Source: Rhodospirillales bacterium (GTDB lineage: Bacteria > Pseudomonadota > Alphaproteobacteria > Rhodospirillales > GLO-3). From it: a stretch of 64,000 nucleotides of DNA. Each line of letters begins with the position of its first letter. The stretch's first letter is position 1. A model generated the notes under the pieces. That model did not search any database and was not told the DNA's origin. It saw only the letters and a program-made list of their open reading frames with translations. Below are positions 8,270 to 16,985 of the stretch, piece by piece. Position numbers and translations under genes: made by a program. The stretch spans positions 1-64,000 of the forward strand of contig PIVK01000012.1 in assembly GCA_003354135.1 (NCBI GenBank). Direction: 5' to 3'.

Positions 8270-9949
8270 TTACCGCGTCAGCGGCTTGTACTTGATACGG
8301 TGGGGCTCGCACGCTTCGTCGCCGAGGCGGCGGCGCTTGTCTTCCTCGTAGTCCTCGAAGTTACCTTCGAACCAGACCCCCTGGCTATCCCCTTCGAAGG
8401 CTAGGATATGGGTGGCGAGGCGATCGAGGAACCAGCGGTCGTGGCTGATGACCACGGCACAGCCGGCGAAGTTGGCTAGGCCGTCCTCCAACGCGCGCAA
8501 CGTGTCCACGTCGAGGTCGTTGGTCGGTTCGTCCAGCAGAAGCACGTTAGCGCCCGATTTTAACATGGTTGCCAGATGCACCCTGTTGCGCTCGCCGCCC
8601 GAGAGCTGGCCTACCTTCTTTTGCTGGTCGCCGCCCTTGAAATTGAACCAGGAAACATAGGCCCGACTTTGGACTTCCCGTTTGCCCAGCAGAATCGTGT
8701 CGAGCCCGCCCGAGATTTCCTCCCAAACGGTCTTGGTATCGTCCAGGGAGTCCCGCGACTGATCGACGTGGCCCAGCTGGACCGTATCGCCGATGCGCAG
8801 GGACCCTCTGTCAGGGGTCTCCTGGCCGGTGATCATGCGGAATAGGGTCGTCTTGCCCGCACCGTTGGCGCCGATGACGCCGACGATGCCGCCGGGCGGA
8901 AGCTTGAAACTCAGATCCTCGATCAGGAGCCGATCGCCGTAGCCCTTGGACAACCCTTCCGCCTCGATGACCAGGTCCCCGAGCCGCGGCCCGGGCGGAA
9001 CAGTGATCTGGGCGGCGCCGGGCGTTTGCTCGGCCGCCTTGGCCAGAAGCTCCTCATAGGCCTTGATGCGGGCCTTGGATTTGGCTTGGCGGGCCTTGGG
9101 CGACTGGCGCACCCATTCCAGTTCATGTTTGAGGGCCCGCTGACGGGCGGTTTCCTCCTTCTCCTCCTGGCCGAGACGCTTCTGTTTCTGCTCCAACCAG
9201 GACGAATAGTTGCCCTCATAGGGAATGCCGCAGCCGCGGTCCAGCTCCAGGATCCAACCAGTGACGTTGTCGAGAAAATAGCGATCGTGGGTGACGATCA
9301 TGACCGTGCCGGCGTAGTCACGTAGATGCCGTTCCAGCCAGGCCACTGATTCCGCGTCCAGGTGGTTGGTGGGCTCATCGAGCAACAACAGGTCCGGTTT
9401 TTCCAGCAACAAGCGCGCCAGCGCCACGCGCCGGCGCTCTCCGCCCGAGAGCGCGGTGACGTCGGCATCCCCCGCCGGGCAGCGCAATGCGTCCATTGCA
9501 ATTTCGATGGTACGTTCCAGTTCCCAACCCTCGGCGGTGTCGATCTTCTCCTGCAGTTCGCCCTGTTCGGCGAGGAGTTCGTTCATCTCATCGTCGTCCA
9601 TAGGTTCGGCGAACTTGGCCGAGATCTCGTTGAAGCGGTCGAGCAGCGCCTTAGTCTCGGCCATGCCTTCCATGACGTTTTCTTCAACCGTCTTGCCGGG
9701 ATCGAGATCCGGCTCCTGCGACAGATAGCCCACCCGCACGCCCTCGGCCGCCCAGGCTTCGCCACCGAAGTCCTGATCCAGGCCCGCCATGATCTTCATC
9801 AAGGTCGACTTACCGGCACCGTTGACGCCCAACACGCCGATCTTGACCCCGGGCAGGAAGGAGAGCGTGACCCCTTTGAGAATCTCCCGCCCACCGGGAA
9901 AGACCTTGGTCAGGTTCTTGACGACATAGATGTACTGGTATGAGGCCAT
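8270..9949 (-). CDS. ettA: ABC-F protein EttA (energy-dependent translational throttle)
   Basis: EttA binds the ribosomal E site and gates entry into elongation according to ADP/ATP level. The 559-aa product fits the family length. It has no membrane domain but two ABC domains: Walker [10 protein letters not shown] and GANGAGKTT, signatures [15 protein letters not shown] and [15 protein letters not shown], and Walker [14 protein letters not shown] and [12 protein letters not shown]. Between them lies the charged ABC-F linker rich in Lys, Arg and Glu. ATG 9949 ([10 protein letters not shown]) is the family start; the open frame to 10033 adds a Cys-rich leader with no support. Confidence 0.95.
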   Translation of the reverse strand: MASYQYIYVVKNLTKVFPGGREILKGVTLSFLPGVKIGVLGVNGAGKSTLMKIMAGLDQDFGGEAWAAEGVRVGYLSQEPDLDPGKTVEENVMEGMAETKALLDRFNEISAKFAEPMDDDEMNELLAEQGELQEKIDTAEGWELERTIEIAMDALRCPAGDADVTALSGGERRRVALARLLLEKPDLLLLDEPTNHLDAESVAWLERHLRDYAGTVMIVTHDRYFLDNVTGWILELDRGCGIPYEGNYSSWLEQKQKRLGQEEKEETARQRALKHELEWVRQSPKARQAKSKARIKAYEELLAKAAEQTPGAAQITVPPGPRLGDLVIEAEGLSKGYGDRLLIEDLSFKLPPGGIVGVIGANGAGKTTLFRMITGQETPDRGSLRIGDTVQLGHVDQSRDSLDDTKTVWEEISGGLDTILLGKREVQSRAYVSWFNFKGGDQQKKVGQLSGGERNRVHLATMLKSGANVLLLDEPTNDLDVDTLRALEDGLANFAGCAVVISHDRWFLDRLATHILAFEGDSQGVWFEGNFEDYEEDKRRRLGDEACEPHRIKYKPLTR

Positions 9950-10128
9950 GGCATACTCCGCTTGCCTGTACGAACTGCGGGAAGCCGGCTTTGTAGCGCA
10001 GCAACAGGCCCTTAGCAATCCGCCATCATTCAAGGGTCAGGGAACTGCGTGAAACAGCAGGGCAATCCATGTTAGCATGGGTGCAAAGGACAGGGATCGG
10101 CATTCACATGGGATGACGGAAAAGGCAC

Positions 10129-10500
10129 ATGAAAAAATCCGTACTGGTGGTGGACGACGAACCGAATATCGTTCTCTCTCTTGAATTCCTGATGAAGCAG
10201 GCTGGCTTTGACGTGCGGGTGGCCCATGATGGCGATGAGGCTCTGGCCGCCGTTAAGGAGCGTATCCCGGATCTGATTCTTCTCGACCTCATGATCCCTA
10301 AGCGCGACGGCTACGACGTCTGCCAGCGGATCCGGAGCAATCCAGACTGGAAGGATATCCGCGTTATCATGCTGACGGCAAAGGGCCGGGAAATCGATCG
10401 GGAGAAGGGCATGGCGTTGGGGGCTGACGAATACGTCACAAAGCCGTTTTCGACCCGCGAACTGACAGAGCGTGTCAAGGAGTTGCTGGGGGCCGGCTGA
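10129..10500 (+). CDS. Single-domain response regulator (CheY/PhoB-receiver type)
   Basis: The 123-aa protein is a stand-alone receiver domain. It has the acidic pair D9-D10, phosphoacceptor D53 (LILLDLMIP), T83 and K105 (EYVTKPFSTREL), all intact, and no output domain. It is the first gene of a rightward operon: the next start is 7 bp after its stop, followed by a degenerate kinase/exonuclease, a tiny membrane protein and a symporter-kinase. The kinase in the last gene is the obvious candidate phosphodonor, which is inferred from operon position only. Confidence 0.92.
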   Translation: MKKSVLVVDDEPNIVLSLEFLMKQAGFDVRVAHDGDEALAAVKERIPDLILLDLMIPKRDGYDVCQRIRSNPDWKDIRVIMLTAKGREIDREKGMALGADEYVTKPFSTRELTERVKELLGAG

Positions 10501-10507
10501 ACGCGTC

Positions 10508-12631
10508 ATGTTTTTCAACTGGAGTTTTCGTATCCGGATCGCCCTGTTTTTCGCCCTGATCGGGCTTGCGATTCCGGCAATCGTAAGCGGCGCCATGTGG
10601 GCCATCGTTCAGGGTATTTCCGAAGGCCATGATCCGGGCGGTCTGGTTTTCATATGGGGAGGAGGGGCCGCATTTGTTTTAGTGGCGTTGGTCACCGGCA
10701 TCGGGGTCCTGTTCGACATTAACGTTGCTGCCCCTATTCAAGGATTGATCCGGGATCTGGAGACGGTGACCCACGCCAACCCGGAACACACGGTAGACGT
10801 GGACGCCGGGAAACACCTGGGCGGATTGCCATCGGTTGCCCGCGACACCGCCGAGACCATGGCGAGGACACAGCGGAACGTGAACGCCCTGATCGCTGAG
10901 GCGACCAAGGCGTCGGAAGAACAGAAGGGCCGTCTGGAGGCCGTCCTGCGCGACCTGCACCAGGGAGTGGTGATCTGCAACCTCAACCACGAAGTCCTGC
11001 TGTACAATGGCCGGGCCCTGGCAATTCTCCACGTGGCGGGAGATCTGGGACTGGGACGGTCACTATTCACGTTGGTCAACCGGCAGCCCTTCTTCCACGC
11101 CTTGGAACGGCTGACCAACCGTCTTACCGACGGCCGCCACAAGACCCATAAGGATGGATTGGCCGCGTCTTTTGTTTGCGCGACCCGAGACGGACGTTAC
11201 ATCCTGCAGTGCCGCATGAGCCTTATCCTCGACCAGGCAGAGACGGCAACAGGCTACGTCATCACCTTCGAGGACCAAACGGAGGAGCTGGCGGCTCTGG
11301 GCCGGCGCGACCGCCTGATGCGTGCCGCCCTGGAGGAAACCCGCCGCCCGGTCGCCAATCTTCGGGCGGCCGCCGAAACTCTAGCCTCCAACCCGGAGAT
11401 GAATGAACATTTCCGAGCTTCCTTCGCCGACGTCATTTTCGCCGAAAGCAAGGCACTGGGCGACCGCCTCGACAGCCTGTCCAAAGAGTACCAAGAGATC
11501 ATCACCGGGCACTGGCCGATGGCCGACGTCTATTCCGCCAACCTGCTCAACTGTGTCGTCAGGCGGCTGCGGGACAAGGAAGGGATCGAATCCGTAATAA
11601 CCGGCCTGCCCCAATGGCTGCACGGCGACAGCCACACCCTGGTGGAGCTGCTCGATCGGATAATTCACAGGGCGTGGGACCATGTGGATGTCTCGGCCTT
11701 TGATCTGGAAGTCACGGCCGATACCAATCATATGAACCTGGACGTCGTCTGGAAGGGAGAGCCCATTCCGTCCGGAACCTTGGATAGCTGGCTTGACGGC
11801 ACGCTGGACGAAGGCCTGGGCGGGCTCACGGCACGGGACGTGCTGGAACATCACAAGACGCAACTCTGGAGTCAGGCGGTTGCCGGCGGCATGGCCCGCA
11901 TCCGGCTCCCTCTGCCCCTACCACGGGACTTGGCCTCCGTCACTCGACCCAAGTTGCCGCCCCGACCCGAGTTCTACGATTTCGGACTCCTGCAACCCCG
12001 CGCCAGTTTACGGGCCTTGGGCGAGACGTCTTTGCATGATCTCCGCTACGTGGTTTTTGATACGGAGACGACGGGGCTCCAGCCGTCCCAGGGGGACGAA
12101 ATCATCTCCATCGCCGGCGTGCGGATCGTCAACGGGCGTCTGCTGACCGGCGAATCCTTTAGCGAACTGGTCCATCCGGGCAAGGCGATCCCCAAGGGAT
12201 CGACCCGGTTTCACGGTATCACCGATGGGATGATCGCGGACAAACCAAGCATAGAAGTCATTCTGCCGCGCTTCCACGAGTACGTGAGCGATGCGGTGCT
12301 GGTGGCCCATAACGCCGCCTTCGACATGAAGTTCCTCGGCCTCAAGGAAGACGCCGCCGGCGTTCATTTCGACAATCCGGTCCTGGATACGTTGCTGCTT
12401 TCAGTTTTCGTCCACGATCACAAGGAGCAGCACACCCTGGACGCCTGTGCCGAGCGGTTCGGCATCCGTATCCAGGGCCGGCATACCGCCCTGGGAGATT
12501 CTCTGGTTACCGCCGAGATCTTCCTGCGTATGATCGAACTTCTGGAAGCCCGCGGGATCAATACGCTCGATGACGCCATCCAAGCGTCGAACGAAATCGT
12601 CGAAGTCCGGGCACGGCAGGAGGAATTCTAG
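10508..12631 (+). CDS. Degenerate histidine-kinase sensor fused to DnaQ-type 3'-5' exonuclease
   Basis: The 707-aa protein has two membrane helices (about 10-34 and 47-69), a HAMP/coiled linker, a PAS-like domain (about 140-255) and a region aligned to a kinase dimerisation domain (262-330). In that region the phospho-accepting His of the H-E-x-R-x-P box is Glu276 (EETRRP), and the following ATPase-like region lacks recognisable N, G1 and G2 boxes. Residues 512-680 form a DEDDh exonuclease like DNA polymerase III epsilon: D518 and E520 (FDTETTG), D606 (HNAAFDMKFL), H659 and D664 (HTALGDSLVTAE), all present. So the kinase looks dead and the nuclease alive. ATG 10508 follows the regulator stop; the stop TAG directly abuts the next ATG. 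Confidence 0.88.
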   Translation: MFFNWSFRIRIALFFALIGLAIPAIVSGAMWAIVQGISEGHDPGGLVFIWGGGAAFVLVALVTGIGVLFDINVAAPIQGLIRDLETVTHANPEHTVDVDAGKHLGGLPSVARDTAETMARTQRNVNALIAEATKASEEQKGRLEAVLRDLHQGVVICNLNHEVLLYNGRALAILHVAGDLGLGRSLFTLVNRQPFFHALERLTNRLTDGRHKTHKDGLAASFVCATRDGRYILQCRMSLILDQAETATGYVITFEDQTEELAALGRRDRLMRAALEETRRPVANLRAAAETLASNPEMNEHFRASFADVIFAESKALGDRLDSLSKEYQEIITGHWPMADVYSANLLNCVVRRLRDKEGIESVITGLPQWLHGDSHTLVELLDRIIHRAWDHVDVSAFDLEVTADTNHMNLDVVWKGEPIPSGTLDSWLDGTLDEGLGGLTARDVLEHHKTQLWSQAVAGGMARIRLPLPLPRDLASVTRPKLPPRPEFYDFGLLQPRASLRALGETSLHDLRYVVFDTETTGLQPSQGDEIISIAGVRIVNGRLLTGESFSELVHPGKAIPKGSTRFHGITDGMIADKPSIEVILPRFHEYVSDAVLVAHNAAFDMKFLGLKEDAAGVHFDNPVLDTLLLSVFVHDHKEQHTLDACAERFGIRIQGRHTALGDSLVTAEIFLRMIELLEARGINTLDDAIQASNEIVEVRARQEEF

Positions 12632-12856
12632 ATGCAGGGCACGAGCGAACGCATGGCGGCCCTGTTCCTGTTGGGAGCATTGCTCCTCAATCCACCGCTT
12701 CTGGATATCTTTGATGTCGGGCCCGGAACCACGGTGTTCGGCATCCCCCTGCTTTATTTTTACATCTTCACGGCCTGGGGAATTCTGATTGCGCTGGTCG
12801 GACTGGTGATCCGGCGGCACCACGGCGGCATGGAGCCGCCGGACCGAACGGGGTAG
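12632..12856 (+). CDS. Small two-helix membrane protein, DUF3311-like, symporter-associated
   Basis: The 74-aa product has two hydrophobic helices (about 9-27 and 42-62) joined by a Pro/Gly loop with FGIPLLYFYIFTAWG, and a basic cytoplasmic tail. This pattern resembles small proteins (DUF3311/DUF4212 type) found next to sodium:solute symporters, which is the case here: the SLC5-kinase starts 9 bp downstream. It begins immediately after the stop of the exonuclease fusion, so translation is probably coupled. Its biochemical role is unknown. Confidence 0.75.
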   Translation: MQGTSERMAALFLLGALLLNPPLLDIFDVGPGTTVFGIPLLYFYIFTAWGILIALVGLVIRRHHGGMEPPDRTG

Positions 12857-12865
12857 AGAGGTGAC

Positions 12866-15580
12866 ATGCTTCCAGGCTGGCTGATTGGTGTCGTTTCTTT
12901 CGGCTACCTGAGTCTGCTCTTCGCCGTTGCCTATTACGGCGACCGGCGGGCCGACCGGGGCCGCAGCCTGATAGCCGCGAACCCTTACATCTATACCCTA
13001 TCGATCGCCGTTTACTGTACGTCGTGGACATTTTATGGCAGCGTCGGACGCGCGGCGTCGACCGGAGTTGGATTCCTGCCCATCTATCTGGGCCCGACGC
13101 TGATGTTCGTGCTGGGCTGGTTCGTGATCCGCAAGATCATCCGCATCAGCAAGACTCAGAACATCACGTCGATCGCTGATTTCATCGCATCGCGCTACGG
13201 CAAAAGCCATCTGCTGGGAGGACTGGTGACGGTCATCGCAGTGGTCGGCATCATGCCCTACATCTCCTTGCAACTGAAGGCGGTGAATACCAGCTTCGGC
13301 GTCCTGGCCATTGATACGGGGATTGCTCAGTCGGGCTCCGTGTTTCAAGATACCGCCCTTTACGTGGCGCTGCTCATGGCCGTGTTTTCCATCCTATTTG
13401 GAACCCGTCATATCGATGCCACGGAACATCATGAAGGCATGGTGGTGGCGGTCGCTTTCGAGTCCGTGGTCAAGCTGCTGGCCTTTCTCGCTGTCGGCGT
13501 CTTCGTTACGTTCGGGCTGTTCGACGGGTTGGGCGACCTCTTCGGGCGCGCGGCAAAGGTCCCGGAACTTGTCAAACTAATGGATTTCGACGTCGCCGGT
13601 GCGAACTGGATACCGCTGACCTTCCTCGCCATGATGGCCATCATTCTTCTCCCGCGTCAGTTTCAGGTGGCGGTGGTCGAGAACACCGACGAGCGCCACC
13701 TGGATAAGGCCATCTGGCTGTTTCCCCTTTACCTGCTGGCAATCAACGTTTTCGTGCTGCCCATCGCTTTCGGCGGCCTGCTCTACTTCCCATCCGGATC
13801 AGTGGATGCGGATACTTTCGTGTTGGCCCTTCCAATGGCGGAGCAACGTCCCTGGCTGGCTCTGTTTGTCTTCATCGGCGGTTTGTCGGCTGCCACGGGT
13901 ATGTTGATTGTCGCCACCATCGCCCTCAGTACCATGGTCTGTAATGACCTGGTGATGCCGGTTCTGTTGCGCTTCGGACGCCTGCACCTGTCCGAGAGTC
14001 AGGACCTGTCGGGGCTGCTCAAGGGCATCCGGCGGGGTGCCATCATTCTCATCTTGCTGTTGGGTTATCTCTATTTCCGGCTGATCGGGGAATCCTACGC
14101 CTTAGTCACCATCGGTCTGGTATCCTTTGCCGCTTCCGCCCAGTTCGCGCCAGCTATTCTGGGCGGTATTTATTGGAAAGGGGGGTCGCGGAACGGTGCC
14201 GCAGCCGGCCTGACGGCCGGGTTTGCTGTGTGGGCTTATACGCTGCTGCTGCCGTCGTTTGCCCGCTCGGGCTGGCTGCCCGGATCGTTCATCGACGCCG
14301 GTCCCTTGGGCTTGGCGTTGCTCAAGCCCTATGCGCTGTTCGGCCTGGAGGGACTGGACCATATCTCACACGCCCTGTTCTGGAGCCTGCTAGCCAACAT
14401 CGGCGCCTATGTGGGACTGTCGCTGTTCGGCCGGCGCACCGGCATCGAACGTATCCAGGCCATGCTCTTTGTTGAAGTCTTTCGCCGGGACGAGGCGACC
14501 CACAGCCTGGGCCATTGGCGCGGGACGGCGGCGGTCAGAGATCTCCGGAACATTGCGGCCCGTTTTGTCGGACGCCAACGGGCTGATCAAATCCTGGGCC
14601 GTTATGCGGCCAGTCGCGGGCTCGATCTGGCGAAGGACACGGAGGCCGACGCCGACCTGGTGAGTTTCGTTGAAAAGCTCCTGGCCGGCGCCATCGGGGC
14701 TGCTTCGGCGCGGGCCATGATTGCCACCTCGGTCAAGGGGGAGGGGATCGGCATCGAGGAGATCATGGAGGTCCTGGACGAGACATCCCAGGTCCTCGAA
14801 TACAGCCGACGGCTGGAACAGAAATCGGCTGAGCTGGAGGAGGCCACGCGGGATCTCCGGGAAGCCAACGAGCGGCTCAAGGAACTGGACCGCCTGAAGG
14901 ACGAATTCCTTTCCACCGTCACCCACGAGTTGCGCACACCGCTGACCTCGATCCGGTCGTTCTCTGAAATTCTCCACGACAATCCGGACATGGTGGAGGA
15001 GCAGCGCAACGAGTTCCTGTCCATCGTCATCCGCGAGAGTGAACGCCTGTCGCGGCTTATCAACCAGATCCTCGACCTGGCACGAATCGAGTCCGGGCAC
15101 ATGGAATGGCGGTTGGGCGACGTCGACCTGCGCCAAGTGGTCGAGGAGGCCGCGTCCTCCCTGCGCCACATGTTCGACGATAGTGACATCGCACTTGAAG
15201 TGTCATTGCCGGACTCGGTGCCCATCGTCCAGGGGGATCGCGATCAACTGACGCAGGTTGTCATCAACCTGTTGTCGAATGCCGGGAAATTCTGTGAACC
15301 GAAAAAGGGACGGGTGGTTGTCCGCCTGACCACGGAAACGGACGGTCTCATGGTAAAGGTTGCCGACAATGGCCCAGGAATCGACCCGTTAGATTTCGGC
15401 ACGGTCTTCGAGAAGTTCTACCAGGGCGGGGCGGACGGCACCGGCAATCCGACGGGGAGCGGACTGGGCCTCGCTATTTGCCGCAGCATCGTGGAGTTCC
15501 TGGGTGGGCGTATCTGGGTGGAGAACGCCCCTGGCCAAGGCGCCACATTCGCCTTCTTTATTCCCTATCGCGGGTCCTGA
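12866..15580 (+). CDS. CbrA-like sensor: SLC5 sodium:solute symporter fused to histidine kinase
   Basis: The 904-aa protein joins about 13 membrane helices of the SLC5 family (residues about 1-530) to a linker, a long coiled coil (LEQKSAELEEATRDLREANER) and a full kinase core. The core has H687 in THELRTPLTS, an N box (NLLSNAGKF), G1 (DNGPGID) and G2 (GSGLGLAI). Unlike many hybrid relatives it lacks a C-terminal receiver. In CbrA the symporter part transports or senses a nutrient such as histidine; the ligand here is unknown. A good ribosome site (AGAGGTG) precedes ATG 12866. The operon's single receiver protein is the likely phosphate acceptor. Confidence 0.9.
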   Translation: MLPGWLIGVVSFGYLSLLFAVAYYGDRRADRGRSLIAANPYIYTLSIAVYCTSWTFYGSVGRAASTGVGFLPIYLGPTLMFVLGWFVIRKIIRISKTQNITSIADFIASRYGKSHLLGGLVTVIAVVGIMPYISLQLKAVNTSFGVLAIDTGIAQSGSVFQDTALYVALLMAVFSILFGTRHIDATEHHEGMVVAVAFESVVKLLAFLAVGVFVTFGLFDGLGDLFGRAAKVPELVKLMDFDVAGANWIPLTFLAMMAIILLPRQFQVAVVENTDERHLDKAIWLFPLYLLAINVFVLPIAFGGLLYFPSGSVDADTFVLALPMAEQRPWLALFVFIGGLSAATGMLIVATIALSTMVCNDLVMPVLLRFGRLHLSESQDLSGLLKGIRRGAIILILLLGYLYFRLIGESYALVTIGLVSFAASAQFAPAILGGIYWKGGSRNGAAAGLTAGFAVWAYTLLLPSFARSGWLPGSFIDAGPLGLALLKPYALFGLEGLDHISHALFWSLLANIGAYVGLSLFGRRTGIERIQAMLFVEVFRRDEATHSLGHWRGTAAVRDLRNIAARFVGRQRADQILGRYAASRGLDLAKDTEADADLVSFVEKLLAGAIGAASARAMIATSVKGEGIGIEEIMEVLDETSQVLEYSRRLEQKSAELEEATRDLREANERLKELDRLKDEFLSTVTHELRTPLTSIRSFSEILHDNPDMVEEQRNEFLSIVIRESERLSRLINQILDLARIESGHMEWRLGDVDLRQVVEEAASSLRHMFDDSDIALEVSLPDSVPIVQGDRDQLTQVVINLLSNAGKFCEPKKGRVVVRLTTETDGLMVKVADNGPGIDPLDFGTVFEKFYQGGADGTGNPTGSGLGLAICRSIVEFLGGRIWVENAPGQGATFAFFIPYRGS

Positions 15581-15860
15581 TGAACCGGATTACTCCGGCC
15601 CTGCCTCGGCTTCCTCTCCCCGACTCGTCAACAAGGGCGGGAACGAGTTCTTCCATGCGATCCAGGTTCTTTTCGGCGATCGCCGCCATCTTGGGATGGT
15701 TCTCTGTGAGGTAGGTTTCCAGGGCCTGCCGGAACGCGCTGGCCGCGTCCATGTAATAAGTCCGGTTGCCGGTTATTTGCCCAAATTGGAACAGAGCCGA
15801 GCCCAGGTTGTTCTTGGTCGCGGCGAACAATAGCGGCTGGTCCTCCCGTTTGCGGTCCAT
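15558..15860 (-). pseudogene. C-terminal remnant of a TPR protein
   Basis: A 100-codon frame encodes one clear TPR-like unit (ATKNNLGSALFQFGQ ... AASAFRQALETYLTENHP) and then the C-terminal helix AIAEKNLDRMEELVP. In known tetratricopeptide proteins this is the end of a longer chain. Here nothing homologous precedes it: the frame is closed by a TAG 24 bases before the ATG. Its tail runs into the 3' end of the symporter-kinase gene on the other strand. It is most likely a relic of a deleted gene, but a small functional protein cannot be excluded. Confidence 0.5.
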
Positions 15861-16044
15861 ACGATCCGGAGTGCCGCCACCCTAGACCATTTGAACCCTT
15901 CAAACCGCACCAACACAATCCACCAACACCAAGATACTCAAACTCGATGCCATAATGAGAACTGTTGGCCCTTTAGTGGACAAGGCGATGTCAAAAGGGG
16001 TAAACAAATCCATGATTTTCTAAAGCGTCGGATGGGGAAATTTC
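15861..16044. other. Intergenic stretch with no recognisable gene
   Basis: This stretch lies between the TPR remnant and the PagL-like gene. It is more AT-rich than its surroundings (for example 15890-15960 and 15990-16025), contains no convincing open frame, and may hold the promoter of the PagL-like gene. No tRNA, clear terminator or long repeat was found. Confidence 0.4.
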
Positions 16045-16803
16045 GTGGGGAAGGTGTTGAATTTCATTCTCGGAACGGGGGCTTTGTTGGCTGTCCAGGC
16101 AGCTGGCGCGGAGGCCGGGACCAACGGCGCCGTCTACGACATGAGCGCGCTCCTGCGCCAGCCCCACCCCTTCGCCAATCCCGCGCGCACCCGGGCGGCC
16201 ACTTCGGTGCCCGGACGCCTGATCGGCACCCACCCGGTGGGCGCGGTTCTAATCCACGAAGTCCCGGCAGCGCCCAAGCCCGCGCCGAGACTGTTCTCCG
16301 CCGTGCCACGTGGGTCGCCCGAGGGCTGGTACGGTATTTCCGAAATCCGGATCGGCGCCTTCTACAACGACTTTGGCCCCTTCAGCCACCAGAAGGAGGG
16401 GGGAGTTAATGCCAATCTCGAGTTCCTCTTTGTCTCACCTGATTTTCTGGACGTGATCGGGTCGCCACGTCCGCACATCGGCACCAGCATCAACACGGGT
16501 GATGATACTAGCGTTCCCGTCTATCTGGGCCTGAGTTGGGAATGGGACTTCATGGACGACTTCATGTGGGGCCTCAGCTTCGGCGGTGCTTATCACGATG
16601 GCTACACGGACGCCAATTCGGCGCCGACCGACCGCAAGGAATTGGGCTGCTCTATTCTGTTCCGCGAATCCCTCAAACTTGGCTATCGGTTCAACAAGAA
16701 CCATGGTCTGATGGCGCATTTCGACCATATTTCCAACGCCAAGCTCTGCGGCACCAATGAGGGGCTGGAAAGCCTTGGCATCCAGTACGGGTACCGTTTC
16801 TAA
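16045..16803 (+). CDS. PagL-like lipid A 3-O-deacylase (acyloxyacyl hydrolase family)
   Basis: The product (252 aa) starts with a signal peptide (LNFILGTGALLAVQAAGAEA) and ends as an outer-membrane beta barrel with terminal aromatic GYRF. The PagL catalytic signature HISNA is present near the C terminus (His and Ser of the triad), and Glu in the following NEGLE fits the third residue. PagL removes the 3-linked acyl chain of lipid A in the outer membrane. Compared with the roughly 150-residue mature PagL it carries an extra 60-70 residues of Pro/Ala-rich sequence after the signal. The start is GTG 16045 after GGGGA. The gene stands alone. Confidence 0.82.
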   Translation: MGKVLNFILGTGALLAVQAAGAEAGTNGAVYDMSALLRQPHPFANPARTRAATSVPGRLIGTHPVGAVLIHEVPAAPKPAPRLFSAVPRGSPEGWYGISEIRIGAFYNDFGPFSHQKEGGVNANLEFLFVSPDFLDVIGSPRPHIGTSINTGDDTSVPVYLGLSWEWDFMDDFMWGLSFGGAYHDGYTDANSAPTDRKELGCSILFRESLKLGYRFNKNHGLMAHFDHISNAKLCGTNEGLESLGIQYGYRF

Positions 16804-16816
16804 GCCTCCATGACTG

Positions 16817-16843
16817 TGGGTCATTATCACCGCACCTTGGTAT
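16817..16843. repeat. 27-bp dispersed repeat, copy B
   Basis: This is an exact copy of 93-119 in the same orientation. It lies 13 bp after the PagL-like stop and directly abuts a broken DUF123 gene, so the junction may mark a recombination or excision point. The bases on either side differ from those at copy A. Confidence 0.6.
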
Positions 16844-16985
16844 TACCGGCGCCTACGCCCTGGTCATCGACCTCCCGAAACCCATCATCCTGACCGTCGC
16901 GGGACGCCCGGTGGAACTGTGGCGGAAGGCCGGTACGTCTATGGCCGGCTTCGGTGGTTACCTGGAACCGCCCCCCGGCTGTTTG
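16842..16985 (+). pseudogene. Frameshifted remnant of a DUF123 (GIY-YIG-like) gene
   Basis: Translation from 16842 gives ITGAYALVIDLPKPIILTV, then AGRPVEL, which resembles the first strands of DUF123 domains. After about 16921 the match continues in another frame with AEGRYVYG, the next conserved block (GRYVYxGSA in intact members). Beyond that the sequence no longer matches. There is no start codon in frame, because repeat copy B sits where the N terminus should be. The end of the TPR/glycosyltransferase gene overlaps it on the other strand. I read this as a decayed fragment, from memory of the family pattern and not from an alignment. Confidence 0.45.

Noticed and set aside
12632-12856. Toxin or holin-like small membrane protein
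   Set aside because: The loop pattern and position match small proteins that accompany SLC5 symporters.
93-16843. A 16.7-kb mobile island bounded by the 27-bp direct repeats
   Set aside because: The interval contains metH, metF, mlaC and ettA, which are ordinary chromosomal genes, and no integrase or transposase.
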